A stretch of DNA of 64,000 nucleotides from Paracoccus albus (GTDB lineage: Bacteria; Pseudomonadota; Alphaproteobacteria; Rhodobacterales; Rhodobacteraceae), in the NCBI RefSeq assembly GCF_027913035.1, contig NZ_CP115775.1, forward strand, positions 2,254,501-2,318,500, in the 5' to 3' direction. The notes under the pieces were generated by a model. It had not been told where the DNA came from. It saw only the letters and a list, made by a program, of their open reading frames with translations, and searched no databases. Positions 35,554-44,172 of the stretch are shown piece by piece. Every line of letters begins with the position of its first letter. Position 1 is the stretch's first letter. The position numbers and the translations under genes are program-made.

Positions 35554-35566
35554 TATAATTGCGGCT
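35554..35566 (+). promoter_or_regulatory. -10 box placed for a possible leaderless GNAT transcript
   Basis: A perfect TATAAT (35554-35559) ends seven bases before the ATG at 35567, the distance expected for a transcript starting at the start codon. There is no Shine-Dalgarno sequence before that ATG. No good -35 box is present at 17 bases. Confidence 0.4.
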
Positions 35567-36091
35567 ATGGACGCCGCGATCACCCTGTGCCGCATACCGC
35601 TACGCCGCCTGAACGAACTGGCCGGGCTGCGCCAGCTTCCGGGCCAATATGCCAATGACGGGGCGGATATGATCCTGGACGACACGCCGGCGCTAAGTTT
35701 CCACGCCATCCATGCTGACGGGCGTCTGGTCGGCATGTTCAAGCTTGATCCGAACTATCCAGAGCGCCACGCTTTCGCAGCACCAGATGATCTCGGCCTG
35801 CGCGGAGTGCTGATCGACGTCGATTTTCAGGGTCACGGCTATGGCACAGCCGCCATGATGGTATTGCCCGGATATGCCGCGATGAACTATCCCGATAAGC
35901 GCCGGCTTTTTCTCACCGTCAATCTGCTGAACCCGGCCGCCTACATGGCCTATATCAAGGCCGGCTTCGTTGATGAGGGGCAGATCTACACTGGCGGATC
36001 GCGCGGACCGCAGCATATCCTCTGGGCACACCTGCCCCAGACAGAAAAGACGCCATGCTCCGGAAAATCATCATCGCCATGCTCGGCCTGA
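35567..36091 (+). CDS. GNAT family N-acetyltransferase
   Basis: A 174-residue GNAT protein. Motif A is GVLIDVDFQGHGYGTAAM (Q-x-x-G-x-G/A-type loop) and motif B is TVNLLNPAAYMAYIKAGF with VDEGQIYTG. The C-terminal 18 residues (TEKTPCSGKSSSPCSA) look unconserved and overlap the start of the next gene by 37 bases, so the original stop may have been lost. It has no Shine-Dalgarno and a perfect -10 box just upstream, which suggests leaderless translation. The substrate is unknown. Confidence 0.8.
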   Translation: MDAAITLCRIPLRRLNELAGLRQLPGQYANDGADMILDDTPALSFHAIHADGRLVGMFKLDPNYPERHAFAAPDDLGLRGVLIDVDFQGHGYGTAAMMVLPGYAAMNYPDKRRLFLTVNLLNPAAYMAYIKAGFVDEGQIYTGGSRGPQHILWAHLPQTEKTPCSGKSSSPCSA

Positions 36092-37230
36092 TCGCCATTG
36101 CGGCTATCGCCTTTTTCACCTTTGCACCCGGTTACGTTGAAGACAGCCTGAACCCGGTGACGACACCGGAAGGCGGCTGGCCCGTCAGCGCAGATGCGCA
36201 GGCACTGCACGACCGCTTGATTATCGGTGACTGGCATTCCGACGCATTGCTGTGGGACCGAAATCTGCTGAAGCGGGCGGGTCGCGGCCATACGGATGTT
36301 CCCCGCCTGCAGGAAGGCAACGTCGCGGTACAGGTCTTTACCACCGTGACCAAAAGCCCGTCGGGTCTCAACTACGGCCGGAACAGCGCCGACGCGCCCG
36401 ACAGCATCACCAAGCTCGTCATGGGCCAGCTACGTCCGATCCGGACATGGTCAAGCCTGAAGGAACGCGCCCTCGATCAGGCCGCTCGCCTGCAGGCAAT
36501 GGCAGAGCGGGAGCCTGAAAACCTTCGTATCATACGATCATCCACAGATCTGGGCCAACTGCTCGCGGCCAGAGAGGACGGCGCAAAGACCGTCGGCGCC
36601 ATACTCGGAACCGAGGGCGGGCACCCGCTGGAAGGCGACATCGCCAACCTGGCGACGCTCTATGACGCCGGTTTCCGTGTGATGGGCCTGACCCATTTCT
36701 TCGACAATGAAATCGGCGGCTCGCTGCACGGCGAAAGCGGCGCGGGTCTGTCCGATTTCGGCGCAGAGGTCGTGGAGGAACTGATGGTCCGGGGCATGGT
36801 CATAGACCTCGCCCATGCGAGCCCCCAGATGGTCCGCGATGTCCTTGCAATCCAAGGCGCGAAACCAATCATTTCGCACAGCGGTATCCACGGAAATTGC
36901 GACACACCGCGTAATCTCCCCGATGATCTGGTCCGCGCGGTGGCAGACGAGGGTGGCGTGATCGGCATAGGCTACTGGCGGGATGTGAACTGCGGTGCCA
37001 CGCCCGCCGATATCGCAAAATCCATACGCGCCGCTATTACGCTGGTCGGCGAAGATCACGTCTCTCTCGGCTCGGATTATGACGGCTCTGTAGATGCGCC
37101 TTTCGACGCGGCTGGCATCGTCGCCCTGACGCAGGCACTGATGGACAGCGGCCTCAGCGAAGATCAGATCGCGAAGGTCATGGGCGACAATATGATGCGC
37201 TACCTGTCAGAAACCCTGCCGGATGGCTGA
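36055..37230 (+). CDS. M19 (membrane dipeptidase-type) peptidase
   Basis: A 391-residue dipeptidase of family M19, relatives of renal dipeptidase that act with a binuclear zinc site. An N-terminal membrane anchor (KIIIAMLGLIAIAAIAFF) should place it outside the cytosol. The metal-site segments are DWHSDALLWDRN (HxD), GTEGGHPLEG with a bridging Glu, GLTHFFDNEIG, DLAHASPQ and ISHSGIHGNCDTPRNL, then LGSDYDGS. The HxD and both later His motifs are present, so activity is plausible. Its start overlaps the GNAT gene by 37 bases. It converges on the Nudix gene across a repeat element. Confidence 0.9.
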   Translation: MLRKIIIAMLGLIAIAAIAFFTFAPGYVEDSLNPVTTPEGGWPVSADAQALHDRLIIGDWHSDALLWDRNLLKRAGRGHTDVPRLQEGNVAVQVFTTVTKSPSGLNYGRNSADAPDSITKLVMGQLRPIRTWSSLKERALDQAARLQAMAEREPENLRIIRSSTDLGQLLAAREDGAKTVGAILGTEGGHPLEGDIANLATLYDAGFRVMGLTHFFDNEIGGSLHGESGAGLSDFGAEVVEELMVRGMVIDLAHASPQMVRDVLAIQGAKPIISHSGIHGNCDTPRNLPDDLVRAVADEGGVIGIGYWRDVNCGATPADIAKSIRAAITLVGEDHVSLGSDYDGSVDAPFDAAGIVALTQALMDSGLSEDQIAKVMGDNMMRYLSETLPDG

Positions 37231-37235
37231 TCTCT

Positions 37236-37290
37236 TCGGTGCTGAAATACCTCGGGGTGAGGTGCGCAGCACCGAGGGGCAGAGCCCCTT
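37236..37290. repeat. Hairpin element with conserved 20-base segment, copy 2
   Basis: The segment GGTGCTGAAATACCTCGGGG (37238-37257) is identical to the reverse complement of 18650-18669. It is followed by small stems (GGTGC / GCACC and GGGGC / GCCCC) between the convergent M19 and Nudix genes. This copy is in the opposite orientation to copy 1. Confidence 0.7.
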
Positions 37291-37291
37291 A

Positions 37292-37741
37292 TCACCAGAC
37301 GATTTCCTCCATCGGGTCATACCAGGCCGCATATTGCCCCCAAACGGCGCGGCCCAGCATACGCGGCCGGTGATGCAATTTGGCAAGCTCTGCCTGCGTG
37401 ACCCATCGTGCCCGGTCTACGACGCCTTCAGGATCGTTCAGGATAATCTCGCTTTCATCCACCAGCGTCGCGCGATGGATCAGGTCGACCTGATGAAACC
37501 CTTTCTTTGAATCGCGGAACTCATTGACCAGAATGATCGCGCCGACCTTGATCCGCAGGCCGGTCTCTTCCATGACCTCACGCTCAAGATTTTCGGGCAG
37601 CGATTGCCCCGGCTCTGCCCCGCCACCCGGCAAGCACCACATGTCAGAGCCGTATTCCGGCGGATAGGCATTGACCACCAGCACCCGGTCATCACGCAGA
37701 ATAGCGGCGCGTACGGCCAGACGTGGCCGCGCCATTTTCAT
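37292..37741 (-). CDS. Nudix hydrolase
   Basis: A 149-residue Nudix protein, which hydrolyses a nucleoside-diphosphate-linked compound. The box is visible as GGAEPGQSLPE... REVMEETGL (residues 40-62). The first conserved Glu of Gx5Ex7REUxEExGU is Gln46, while Arg54-Glu55 and Glu58-Glu59 are kept, so metal binding is probably retained. The ATG overlaps the purK stop (ATGA), so it is translationally coupled to purE-purK. The substrate is not predictable. Confidence 0.88.
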   Translation of the reverse strand: MKMARPRLAVRAAILRDDRVLVVNAYPPEYGSDMWCLPGGGAEPGQSLPENLEREVMEETGLRIKVGAIILVNEFRDSKKGFHQVDLIHRATLVDESEIILNDPEGVVDRARWVTQAELAKLHHRPRMLGRAVWGQYAAWYDPMEEIVW

Positions 37742-38787
37742 CGGGTGATCCGGTTGATGTGACCCATCTTGCGCCCGTCCCTGACCTCTGCCTTGCCGTA
37801 AAGGTGCACTTGCACATCCGGCTCACGCAACAGCGCGGGCAGCCGATCCATATCCGCGCCGATCAGGTTTTCCATTACCACATCGGCATAGCGCTTCCCG
37901 TCGCCCAAAGGCAGGCCGGTGATGGCACGGATATGCTGCTCAAACTGGTCAACCGCACAGCCCGCCTGTGTCCAGTGCCCGCTGTTGTGCACTCTCGGCG
38001 CGATCTCGTTGACGATCAGGCCGGAAGGCGTCACGAACAATTCCACCCCCATGACGCCGACATAATCCAACGCGCCCACGATTTGCGCGGCCAGCAGCAC
38101 GGCATCGGTGACCAGTGATTGCGGCACACCGCTCGGCACCGTCGTCGTCCGCAAAATGCCACCTTCATGGACATTCAGTCCCGGATCGAAGGCTGCAACC
38201 GCGCCATCCACACCGCGCGCGACGATTACGCTGATCTCGCCAGTGAACGTAACGAACCCCTCCAACACCGAGGGCGCACCTGTCCACTCACGCTGCGCAG
38301 GATCGCTAAAACGAACTTGCCCCTTGCCATCGTAACCCATGCGCCGGGTCTTGAGGATCGACGGCGTGCCTATCTGCTCCAGTGCTGCAGGCAGGTCAGC
38401 CTCAGTCTCGACATTGGCGAATGGCGCAGTCTTCAGGCCGAGTCCCTGCAGAAACTCTTTCTCGGACAGACGGTCCTGCGACACAGCAAGCGCACGACGA
38501 TTGGGACGGATAGGACAAATAGATTCCAGGAGATCCAGCGATTGGGCCGGCACATTCTCAAACTCATAGGTGATGACATCCACCGACTCGGCAAAGGCAC
38601 GAAGCGCTGCCTCATCCTCATAACCGGCCTGAGTCACCTGATGCGCAACATCGCCCGCGGGTGAAGCACCTGGTTCATAGATGTGGGTGCGATACCCCAG
38701 CCGTGCCGCCGCGACCGAGAGCATACGCCCAAGCTGACCTCCGCCAAGTATGCCGATCACTGCGCCCTGCGGAAGCGGATCACTCAT
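37738..38787 (-). CDS. purK: N5-carboxyaminoimidazole ribonucleotide synthase
   Basis: PurK uses ATP and bicarbonate to convert AIR to N5-CAIR for purine synthesis. The 349-residue ATP-grasp protein has [33 protein letters not shown], the glycine-rich MGVELFVT and [14 protein letters not shown]. The start at 38787 has GGAGGAG upstream and overlaps the purE stop by eight bases. A longer frame inside purE would add 28 unconserved residues. It is cotranscribed with purE and the Nudix gene. Confidence 0.96.
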   Translation of the reverse strand: MSDPLPQGAVIGILGGGQLGRMLSVAAARLGYRTHIYEPGASPAGDVAHQVTQAGYEDEAALRAFAESVDVITYEFENVPAQSLDLLESICPIRPNRRALAVSQDRLSEKEFLQGLGLKTAPFANVETEADLPAALEQIGTPSILKTRRMGYDGKGQVRFSDPAQREWTGAPSVLEGFVTFTGEISVIVARGVDGAVAAFDPGLNVHEGGILRTTTVPSGVPQSLVTDAVLLAAQIVGALDYVGVMGVELFVTPSGLIVNEIAPRVHNSGHWTQAGCAVDQFEQHIRAITGLPLGDGKRYADVVMENLIGADMDRLPALLREPDVQVHLYGKAEVRDGRKMGHINRITR

Positions 38788-39283
38788 CTTTCGGCTCCTC
38801 CGGGATAGAGCCAGAAAGCTTCTCTCGCCACGCATCAAGCCGTTCTGCCAACGCCGCGTCCGATAAAGCAAGAATACCCGCCGCCATCAGACCCGCATTG
38901 GCTGCACCCGCCGCGCCGATCGCCATGGTCGCAACCGGGAAGCCCTTCGGCATCTGAACGATCGAATACAGCGAATCGACCCCTGACAGCGCCTTGGTCT
39001 GCACCGGCACGCCCACAACCGGGACGCGCGTCTTAGACGCCATCATCCCCGGCAAATGGGCGGCACCGCCCGCGCCTGCGATGATCACCTTGAGCCCACG
39101 ATCTGCCGCGCGCTTGCCATAGTCCCACAGCCGGTCCGGCGTCCGGTGGGCGCTGACGATCTTCGCCTCGTAACCGATGGCCAGTTCATTCAGAATTGCC
39201 GCAGCTTCACGCATCGTAGGCCAGTCCGACTGACTGCCCATGATGATGCCAACCGGCACGCCTGCTTTCTCGCTCAAACTCAT
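38780..39283 (-). CDS. purE: N5-CAIR mutase
   Basis: PurE moves the carboxyl group from N5 to C4, forming CAIR. The 167-residue class I enzyme has [40 protein letters not shown] and [22 protein letters not shown] (shortened in parts), with the active-site SAHR histidine and the lid residues present. It is the first gene of purE-purK-Nudix and ends inside the purK start. Class I PurE with PurK is the usual bacterial combination. Confidence 0.97.
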   Translation of the reverse strand: MSLSEKAGVPVGIIMGSQSDWPTMREAAAILNELAIGYEAKIVSAHRTPDRLWDYGKRAADRGLKVIIAGAGGAAHLPGMMASKTRVPVVGVPVQTKALSGVDSLYSIVQMPKGFPVATMAIGAAGAANAGLMAAGILALSDAALAERLDAWREKLSGSIPEEPKDE

Positions 39284-39349
39284 ATCGCCCCCGTCGCAGA
39301 AAGCCGCACTATATTCACCCCGTCGCGGGACGCAATAAATCCCGCCATT

Positions 39350-39568
39350 TCAGGCGATAATGTCGGGCGTCAGCTCATCTTCCAGCCGCGAGATCTTGTC
39401 CTTCAGCGCCAGCTTCTGCCGTTTAAGGCGCTGCAGAACCAGCGAAGAGGTGCCCGGCTGCTCGGCCAATGCGACGATCTGCTCGTCCAGCTCACGATGC
39501 TCCCGCCGCAGCACACTCAACTTGGCCCGGGCAATTTCTTCGTGGCTCATTTCGGACTGATAGCTCAT
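39350..39568 (-). CDS. DUF465/YdcH-like small coiled-coil protein
   Basis: A 72-residue protein rich in charged helix. The C-terminal part carries LVLQRLKRQKLALKDKISRL followed by DELTPDIIA, the conserved DUF465/YdcH end found in alphaproteobacteria. Two amphipathic helices form a probable coiled coil. No Shine-Dalgarno clearly favours one start. I chose 39568 (MSYQSEMSHEE); 39550 (MSHEE) or 39634 are alternatives. The function is unknown. Confidence 0.8.
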   Translation of the reverse strand: MSYQSEMSHEEIARAKLSVLRREHRELDEQIVALAEQPGTSSLVLQRLKRQKLALKDKISRLEDELTPDIIA

Positions 39569-39739
39569 GTCGGGCTCGTGCTGGATGCGGCGGTCGCTGA
39601 TTATACGCAGCGATGCGAAAATGTTAACTGGCATCGCACATCTTGTCGCAGACAGTATTCATCCACATATTAACCACACGGGTCGCCGCTTCCGGGACCC
39701 GCTGAATGGGACGAGTCGCTGTATAAGGGCTTGAATAAG

Positions 39740-40150
39740 ATGACGAAACTGACACTGGCGGCACATCCGCATCTTCTGGGCTTCGACCAGATCGAGCGCC
39801 TCGCAGAACGGGCCTCTAAAGGGGCAGAGGGTTACCCGCCCTATAATATTGAACATCAGGAGCCTGACGGGTTTACCATAACCCTCGCCGTCGCCGGTTT
39901 TTCCGAGGACGATCTGACGATATCTCTTGAAAACAGTCAGTTAACCATTGCCGGCAGGCAGCCCGATCAGGGAACTGATCGCGTCTGGCTGCATCGCGGC
40001 ATCGCATCCCGCGCCTTTCAGCGCAGCTTCGTACTGGCTGACGGGGTCGAGGTGGATGGCGCGCGGCTGGAAAACGGGTTGTTGAGCATCGCGCTGAAGC
40101 GCAAGCCCCAGCCCAGCATTGTCAAAACCATTCCGATCAGCCGTAAATGA
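39740..40150 (+). CDS. Small heat-shock protein (Hsp20/IbpA type)
   Basis: A 136-residue alpha-crystallin-domain chaperone that holds unfolding proteins for later refolding. The domain covers about 35-130: PPYNIEHQEPDGFTITLAVA, FSEDDLTISLENSQLTI, AFQRSFVLADGVEVDGARLE and NGLLSIALKRK. The C-terminus ends IPISRK, an IxI-type anchor. I prefer the ATG at 39740 (MTKLTLAAHP) over a TTG at 39731. A hairpin (CGGGTC / GACCCG, 39679-39701) lies in the leader, but no four-U thermometer pairing with the AAGGG is visible. DUF1150 follows, a common pairing in this family. Confidence 0.92.
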   Translation: MTKLTLAAHPHLLGFDQIERLAERASKGAEGYPPYNIEHQEPDGFTITLAVAGFSEDDLTISLENSQLTIAGRQPDQGTDRVWLHRGIASRAFQRSFVLADGVEVDGARLENGLLSIALKRKPQPSIVKTIPISRK

Positions 40151-40161
40151 AGGGGATCACC

Positions 40162-40389
40162 ATGGATACCAAATACGAAGAACTGCCGGAAGTGACCGGC
40201 AACACCGTTTATATTCGCCGCGTCGCGATGGACAGCTTGCCTGATGAGGTGCGCGAACAGGCGCCCGGCCTTGACAGCCTATACGCCGTTCACGGCCTTG
40301 ATGGCGAACGTCTGGCCCTTGTGAAGGATCGCCAGATGGCTTTCTTCCTCGCACGCCAGAACGACCTGACCCCGGTCAGCGTTCACTAG
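40162..40389 (+). CDS. DUF1150 family protein
   Basis: A 75-residue protein of DUF1150, found in alphaproteobacteria next to small heat-shock genes. Recognisable are TVYIRRVAMDSLPDEVRE, GLDSLYAVHGLDGERLALV and the tail AFFLARQNDLTPVSVH. The second ATG (40162, MDTKYEEL) has AAGGGG six bases upstream and matches the usual start. An earlier ATG at 40147 overlaps the hsp20 stop. The function is unknown; a stress-linked role is inferred from the neighbour. Confidence 0.88.
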   Translation: MDTKYEELPEVTGNTVYIRRVAMDSLPDEVREQAPGLDSLYAVHGLDGERLALVKDRQMAFFLARQNDLTPVSVH

Positions 40390-40438
40390 AAAACCCCGAC
40401 ACGCGCCGTTGCGATCACCGTATCGCGGCGGCGCAGGG

Positions 40439-41248
40439 CTATTCCGGCCAGTCATATTCCGCTAGCATCGCCTGCACCGCGCGGTCATTGCCGCCTGTCC
40501 CCAGATTGGTCGCGCGCAGATTCTGCGCCTGACTTCCCGGCCACTCGATAACGCGGAAACGCCCGCCGATTTTTTCCGGGCGCGATCCCCTCAGCCGGTG
40601 CATCCAGTAAAACCAGACATCGTCAGCCGAAGGTGCCAGCCTCTGGAATTTGTCTGCATCTGTCACATCAGGGTGAAAAACCCCCGGCGCATAAAGGACC
40701 CCACCAACGCCCGTCGGAAAGATCAGCTCATTGCGATCTGGTGACCTCAGGTTCCACTCCCAGTCATCGTAGGCAGCGGGCCGGCCCTGCGCATCCAGCG
40801 TGACGCGATGCGTCCGATGTGCAACAACGCCTGCGTCAGCGCGCGCGATCAACCCTTCCAGCCAGCGGGCGCCGTAATACACATCATCATCTGCGGTCAC
40901 GATATAAGCACCCGGCGCCTCCAACAGCGTCGGCACCAACTTTTTGTAGGATTTCCAGTTCGGACAGACGCAAACCTCTGCATCTGATTCGTGTATGGCA
41001 GCGGGCACCCGATCCATATCCTCGGCCGCGACCCACAGAATCACTCGATCAGCTTTCACAGTCTGACGCGAGACAGAGGCGACGACCCGCGCAGCCGCAG
41101 ACAGCCGCGCGCCATAGCTCGTCAGGCTGACAATCAACGGCGCGTCCAGCCCATGAGGCCGCGCCGCAACATCGCGGGACGCAATTTCTGCTTCGGCGGC
41201 GCGAATACGGCGGGCGTGTTTCCAACGCCGGAATGCATCGGCGATCAT
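40439..41248 (-). CDS. Putative glycosyltransferase
   Basis: A 269-residue protein of the bacterial group with LIVSLTSYGARLSAAARVV at the start of a GT-A-like fold, then ILWVAAEDMDR, CPNWKSYKKLVPTLLEA and the metal-site motif YIVTADDDVYYG. Further on are FPTGVGGVLYAPGVF and ADDVWFYWMHRLRG. The start at 41248 overlaps the stop of the upstream glycosyltransferase (ATGA), so the two are coupled. An earlier frame adds 17 residues. The donor and acceptor are unknown. Confidence 0.78.
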   Translation of the reverse strand: MIADAFRRWKHARRIRAAEAEIASRDVAARPHGLDAPLIVSLTSYGARLSAAARVVASVSRQTVKADRVILWVAAEDMDRVPAAIHESDAEVCVCPNWKSYKKLVPTLLEAPGAYIVTADDDVYYGARWLEGLIARADAGVVAHRTHRVTLDAQGRPAAYDDWEWNLRSPDRNELIFPTGVGGVLYAPGVFHPDVTDADKFQRLAPSADDVWFYWMHRLRGSRPEKIGGRFRVIEWPGSQAQNLRATNLGTGGNDRAVQAMLAEYDWPE

Positions 41249-42024
41249 CCCTGCCACGCCTTTCGAAGCCAGTCGATATTGCCGATCCGTCGGTACCATT
41301 TTCCGCCCCGTCCGGCAAAGACATCCTCCATTTTCGGATTGCCGGCAAATGCCACGATCTTCGCGCCTTCAGGCAATGTAGGATCGCCCAGATAGCTCAG
41401 CAAATGTCGCGGGACGCAATCATTCTTGAAGCTGACCACCCAGCCCTTCGGCCAGTAATTCAGATGCCCATGCTCAGCCAGTTGCGCCGATTGGAACTGC
41501 TGACTGATTTCGTAATTCGAGGTCGCGGCCTTCGGATCGGCCAGATAGGCGTCGAGGATATAGGTATGTTCGCCCACGACATAACGAAAGACAGAGCTAT
41601 TGCCGACGGAATGCAGGAACCGGTCCCGCTCCGGGTTGACCTTGCGCAACGGCTTGGCCCGGAACAGATCGTCGTCGCGGATGATGAAATAATCGCCCTC
41701 CAGATCGAAGAAGGGCGACAGATCGTCGACGACCACCAGATCGAGGTCCAGAAAAAGCGCCACCTGCCCCGTCATCCCGCCCAGATCGCGCCGAAACAGC
41801 GCCAGTTTGCGCCAGCGGGTATCGCCATGTCCGTCCGGCAGGCCCAGTTCTGGCAGTGGCTGGCAATCGACACCGGGGTCTATCCCTGCTGTATCATCGG
41901 TGAAACAGACGAACTGGTGCGGACGGACCAGATGCCGCTGAACCTGCCTGTATAACCGGTTGACGTCATCGGCCCCATACATCGTGCCCCATTTGATGCA
42001 GATGACGTTAACGATTTCAGCCAT
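41245..42024 (-). CDS. Putative glycosyltransferase, CIKWGT family
   Basis: A 259-residue paralogue of the protein at 26013-26810. Shared blocks are VICIKWGTMYGADDVNRLY, FVCFTDDTAG, FLDLDLVVVDDLSPFF (DxD) and YWPKGWVVSF, with a basic C-terminus. It lies upstream of and translationally coupled to the LTSYGAR-type glycosyltransferase. A terminator separates both from sat/cysC. No sugar-nucleotide or transport genes are nearby. Confidence 0.75.
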   Translation of the reverse strand: MAEIVNVICIKWGTMYGADDVNRLYRQVQRHLVRPHQFVCFTDDTAGIDPGVDCQPLPELGLPDGHGDTRWRKLALFRRDLGGMTGQVALFLDLDLVVVDDLSPFFDLEGDYFIIRDDDLFRAKPLRKVNPERDRFLHSVGNSSVFRYVVGEHTYILDAYLADPKAATSNYEISQQFQSAQLAEHGHLNYWPKGWVVSFKNDCVPRHLLSYLGDPTLPEGAKIVAFAGNPKMEDVFAGRGGKWYRRIGNIDWLRKAWQG

Positions 42025-42036
42025 TTCACCCCCGGC

Positions 42037-42068
42037 AAAAGAAAACGCCGGGCCATATTGGCCCGGCG
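42037..42068 (-). terminator. Intrinsic terminator of sat/cysC
   Basis: A perfect nine-base-pair stem (CGCCGGGCC / GGCCCGGCG, 42046-42068, five-base loop) is followed on the minus strand by TTTTCTTTT. It lies 23 bases after the sat/cysC stop and before the glycosyltransferase genes. Confidence 0.9.
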
Positions 42069-42091
42069 CGTCATCTGGTTCAATGCTACGC

Positions 42092-43798
42092 TCAGCGCAG
42101 GCCGATCAGCCCCATATTCTCCAGCGTCAGCAGCACCTGATGCGCCGCGTTGTCAACATCAATATCGCTGGTGTCGACGCGCAGTTCGGGCGTCTTCGGC
42201 TCTTCATAGGGGTCCGAAATACCGGTGAACTCCTTGATCTTGCCCTCACGCGCCAGCTTGTAGAGCCCCTTGCGGTCGCGACGCTCACACTCTTCCAGCG
42301 GGGTCGAGACGTGGACTTCGCAGAAGGCACCATATTGCTCGATCATCTCGCGCACTCTGCGGCGGGTCGAGGTATAGGGCGCGATCGGCGCACAGATGGC
42401 GATGCCGCCATTCTTGGTGATTTCCGATGCGACATAGCCGATCCGCTGGATATTTATGTCGCGATGCTCTTTGCTGAAGCCCAGTTCCGACGACAGATGC
42501 TTACGCACCACATCGCCATCAAGCAGCGTGACTGGACGACCACCCATTTCCATCAGTTTGACCATCAGCGCGTTCGCAACCGTCGACTTGCCCGAACCCG
42601 AAAGGCCGGTGAAGAAAACGGTGAAGCCCTGCTGCGCACGTGGCGGCGAGTTCCGGCGCAGTTCCTGCACCACCTCGGGGAAGCTGAACCATTCCGGGAT
42701 ATCCAGACCTTCACGCAGACGGCGGCGCAGTTCCGTGCCAGAGATGTTCAGGACGGTCACGCCTTCTTCGATCTCATCCGCAGGCTCGTATTGCGCACGC
42801 TCCTGCACATAGACCATGTGTTTGAAGTCGACCATTTTGACGCCGATTTCATCCTCATGCGTGCGGAACAGTTCCTGCGCGTCATAGGGGCCGTAGAAAT
42901 CCTCACCGGCAGAGTTCTTGCCGGGGCCGGCATGGTCGCGGCCAACAATGAAATGAGTCGCACCGTGGTTGCGGCGGATCAGCCCGTGCCACACCGCCTC
43001 GCGCGGGCCTGCCATGCGCATGGCAAGGTTCAAGAGCGACAGCGTGGTGGTTGCTTGCGGATACTTGTCCAGCACAGCTTCATAGCAGCGGACGCGGGTA
43101 AAGTGGTCCACATCGCCCGGCTTGGTCATGCCAACGACAGGGTGGATCATCAGGTTGGCCTGTACCTCACGCGCGGCGCGGAAGGTCAGTTCCTGATGGG
43201 CGCGGTGCAGCGGGTTGCGGGTCTGGAAAACCACGACCTTGCGCCAGCCCAGCTTTTTGAACATCGCGCGCAATTCGTTCGGCGTGTTTCGACGACCGCG
43301 GAAATCGTAATGGGTCGGCGACTGCAAGCCTTTGACCGGGCCGCCCAAATAGACGTTGCCCGCCTGATTGTGCAGATAGTTCACCGCCGGATGGGCCAGA
43401 TCGTCTGCACCAAAGACCTTTTCGGCCTCGCGCGATTTGTTCGGCACATATTTATCCGTGACAGACATCACTGCCAGAATTACACCTTCCTGATCGCGAA
43501 GCGCGATATCGTTGCCCGGCTCCACCCCCTCGGCGAACTTGTCCGAAACATCCAGCGTGATGGGCATCGGCCAGAGGCTGCCATCGGCCAGGCGCATGTT
43601 TTCCACGACACCGTTATAGTCGTCCTCAGTCAGGAAGCCTTTCAGCGGACTGAAGCCACCATTCATCAAGAGCTCCAGATCGCATATCTGGCGCGGGGAA
43701 AGGTCCCAGCTTGGCATATCACCGGCCGCGTCTTTCAGGCTTGCAGCGGCTTCTGGTGAAACGAAAAGTTCAGGGATCGGAATGTGGTTCTCGGTCAT
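42092..43798 (-). CDS. Bifunctional sulfate adenylyltransferase/adenylylsulfate kinase
   Basis: A 568-residue fusion that activates sulfate to APS and phosphorylates it to PAPS for sulfur assimilation or sulfation. The N-terminal part (about 1-390) is an ATP sulfurylase of the single-chain type with QTRNPLHRAHQE, GRDHAGPG and MVYVQERAQY. The C-terminal part (about 395-568) is APS kinase, with P-loop GLSGSGKST, LLDGDVVRKHL, FSKEHRDIN and APIAPYTSTRR. In other organisms such fusions are called sat-cysC. No cysH, cysN or cysD is adjacent. It ends in a strong terminator. Confidence 0.95.
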   Translation of the reverse strand: MTENHIPIPELFVSPEAAASLKDAAGDMPSWDLSPRQICDLELLMNGGFSPLKGFLTEDDYNGVVENMRLADGSLWPMPITLDVSDKFAEGVEPGNDIALRDQEGVILAVMSVTDKYVPNKSREAEKVFGADDLAHPAVNYLHNQAGNVYLGGPVKGLQSPTHYDFRGRRNTPNELRAMFKKLGWRKVVVFQTRNPLHRAHQELTFRAAREVQANLMIHPVVGMTKPGDVDHFTRVRCYEAVLDKYPQATTTLSLLNLAMRMAGPREAVWHGLIRRNHGATHFIVGRDHAGPGKNSAGEDFYGPYDAQELFRTHEDEIGVKMVDFKHMVYVQERAQYEPADEIEEGVTVLNISGTELRRRLREGLDIPEWFSFPEVVQELRRNSPPRAQQGFTVFFTGLSGSGKSTVANALMVKLMEMGGRPVTLLDGDVVRKHLSSELGFSKEHRDINIQRIGYVASEITKNGGIAICAPIAPYTSTRRRVREMIEQYGAFCEVHVSTPLEECERRDRKGLYKLAREGKIKEFTGISDPYEEPKTPELRVDTSDIDVDNAAHQVLLTLENMGLIGLR

Positions 43799-44172
43799 CT
43801 CAAGGCTCGGTCAATACGGATAATGCACAGTCACAGCGACAGGCGATGCCCGCGGATAGCCCCACCGGCCGGGACAATCAACCGCAGGCTTCCCGATTTT
43901 GCGGTATCCCGCCGCATGGCGGCATTTCGGCCGATGCATGACAATCCTATCCTCCGTCGCATCGACGTGGCAGCGGAAGGTCATCCAGCTCATGCCGTGA
44001 CATGCGACGTATGTCGGGATGATCCAGCAGATCACCCTGCGATGGCGGCGGGGTCAGAAACCTTGAGAGACGGTGCTTCAATCGGCGAATGAGATTTTTC
44101 ATTTTATTAATATAAGGGAATAATTCTGCCTATAGTGTTGAGAAGTATTCGACATGATTTTAGATAATCTAA
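43799..44172 (+). promoter_or_regulatory. 374-base intergenic region before the LysR gene
   Basis: No gene is supported here. The half next to sat/cysC is ordinary GC-rich sequence. The last 75 bases are strongly A/T-rich and end in the palindrome TTTAGATAATCTAAA (44159-44173), which overlaps the first base of the LysR start codon. TTGAGA (44138-44143) lies 19 bases before GATAAT (44163-44168). This is probably the LysR promoter and operator. Confidence 0.5.

Noticed and set aside
39679..39728. RNA thermometer in the hsp20 leader
   Set aside because: A six-base-pair hairpin is present, but it does not pair with the AAGGG before the start, and no four-U motif is visible.
41960..43759. Long open frame of about 599 codons opposite sat/cysC
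   Set aside because: The reverse strand encodes an intact ATP sulfurylase/APS kinase. The product has no family features.
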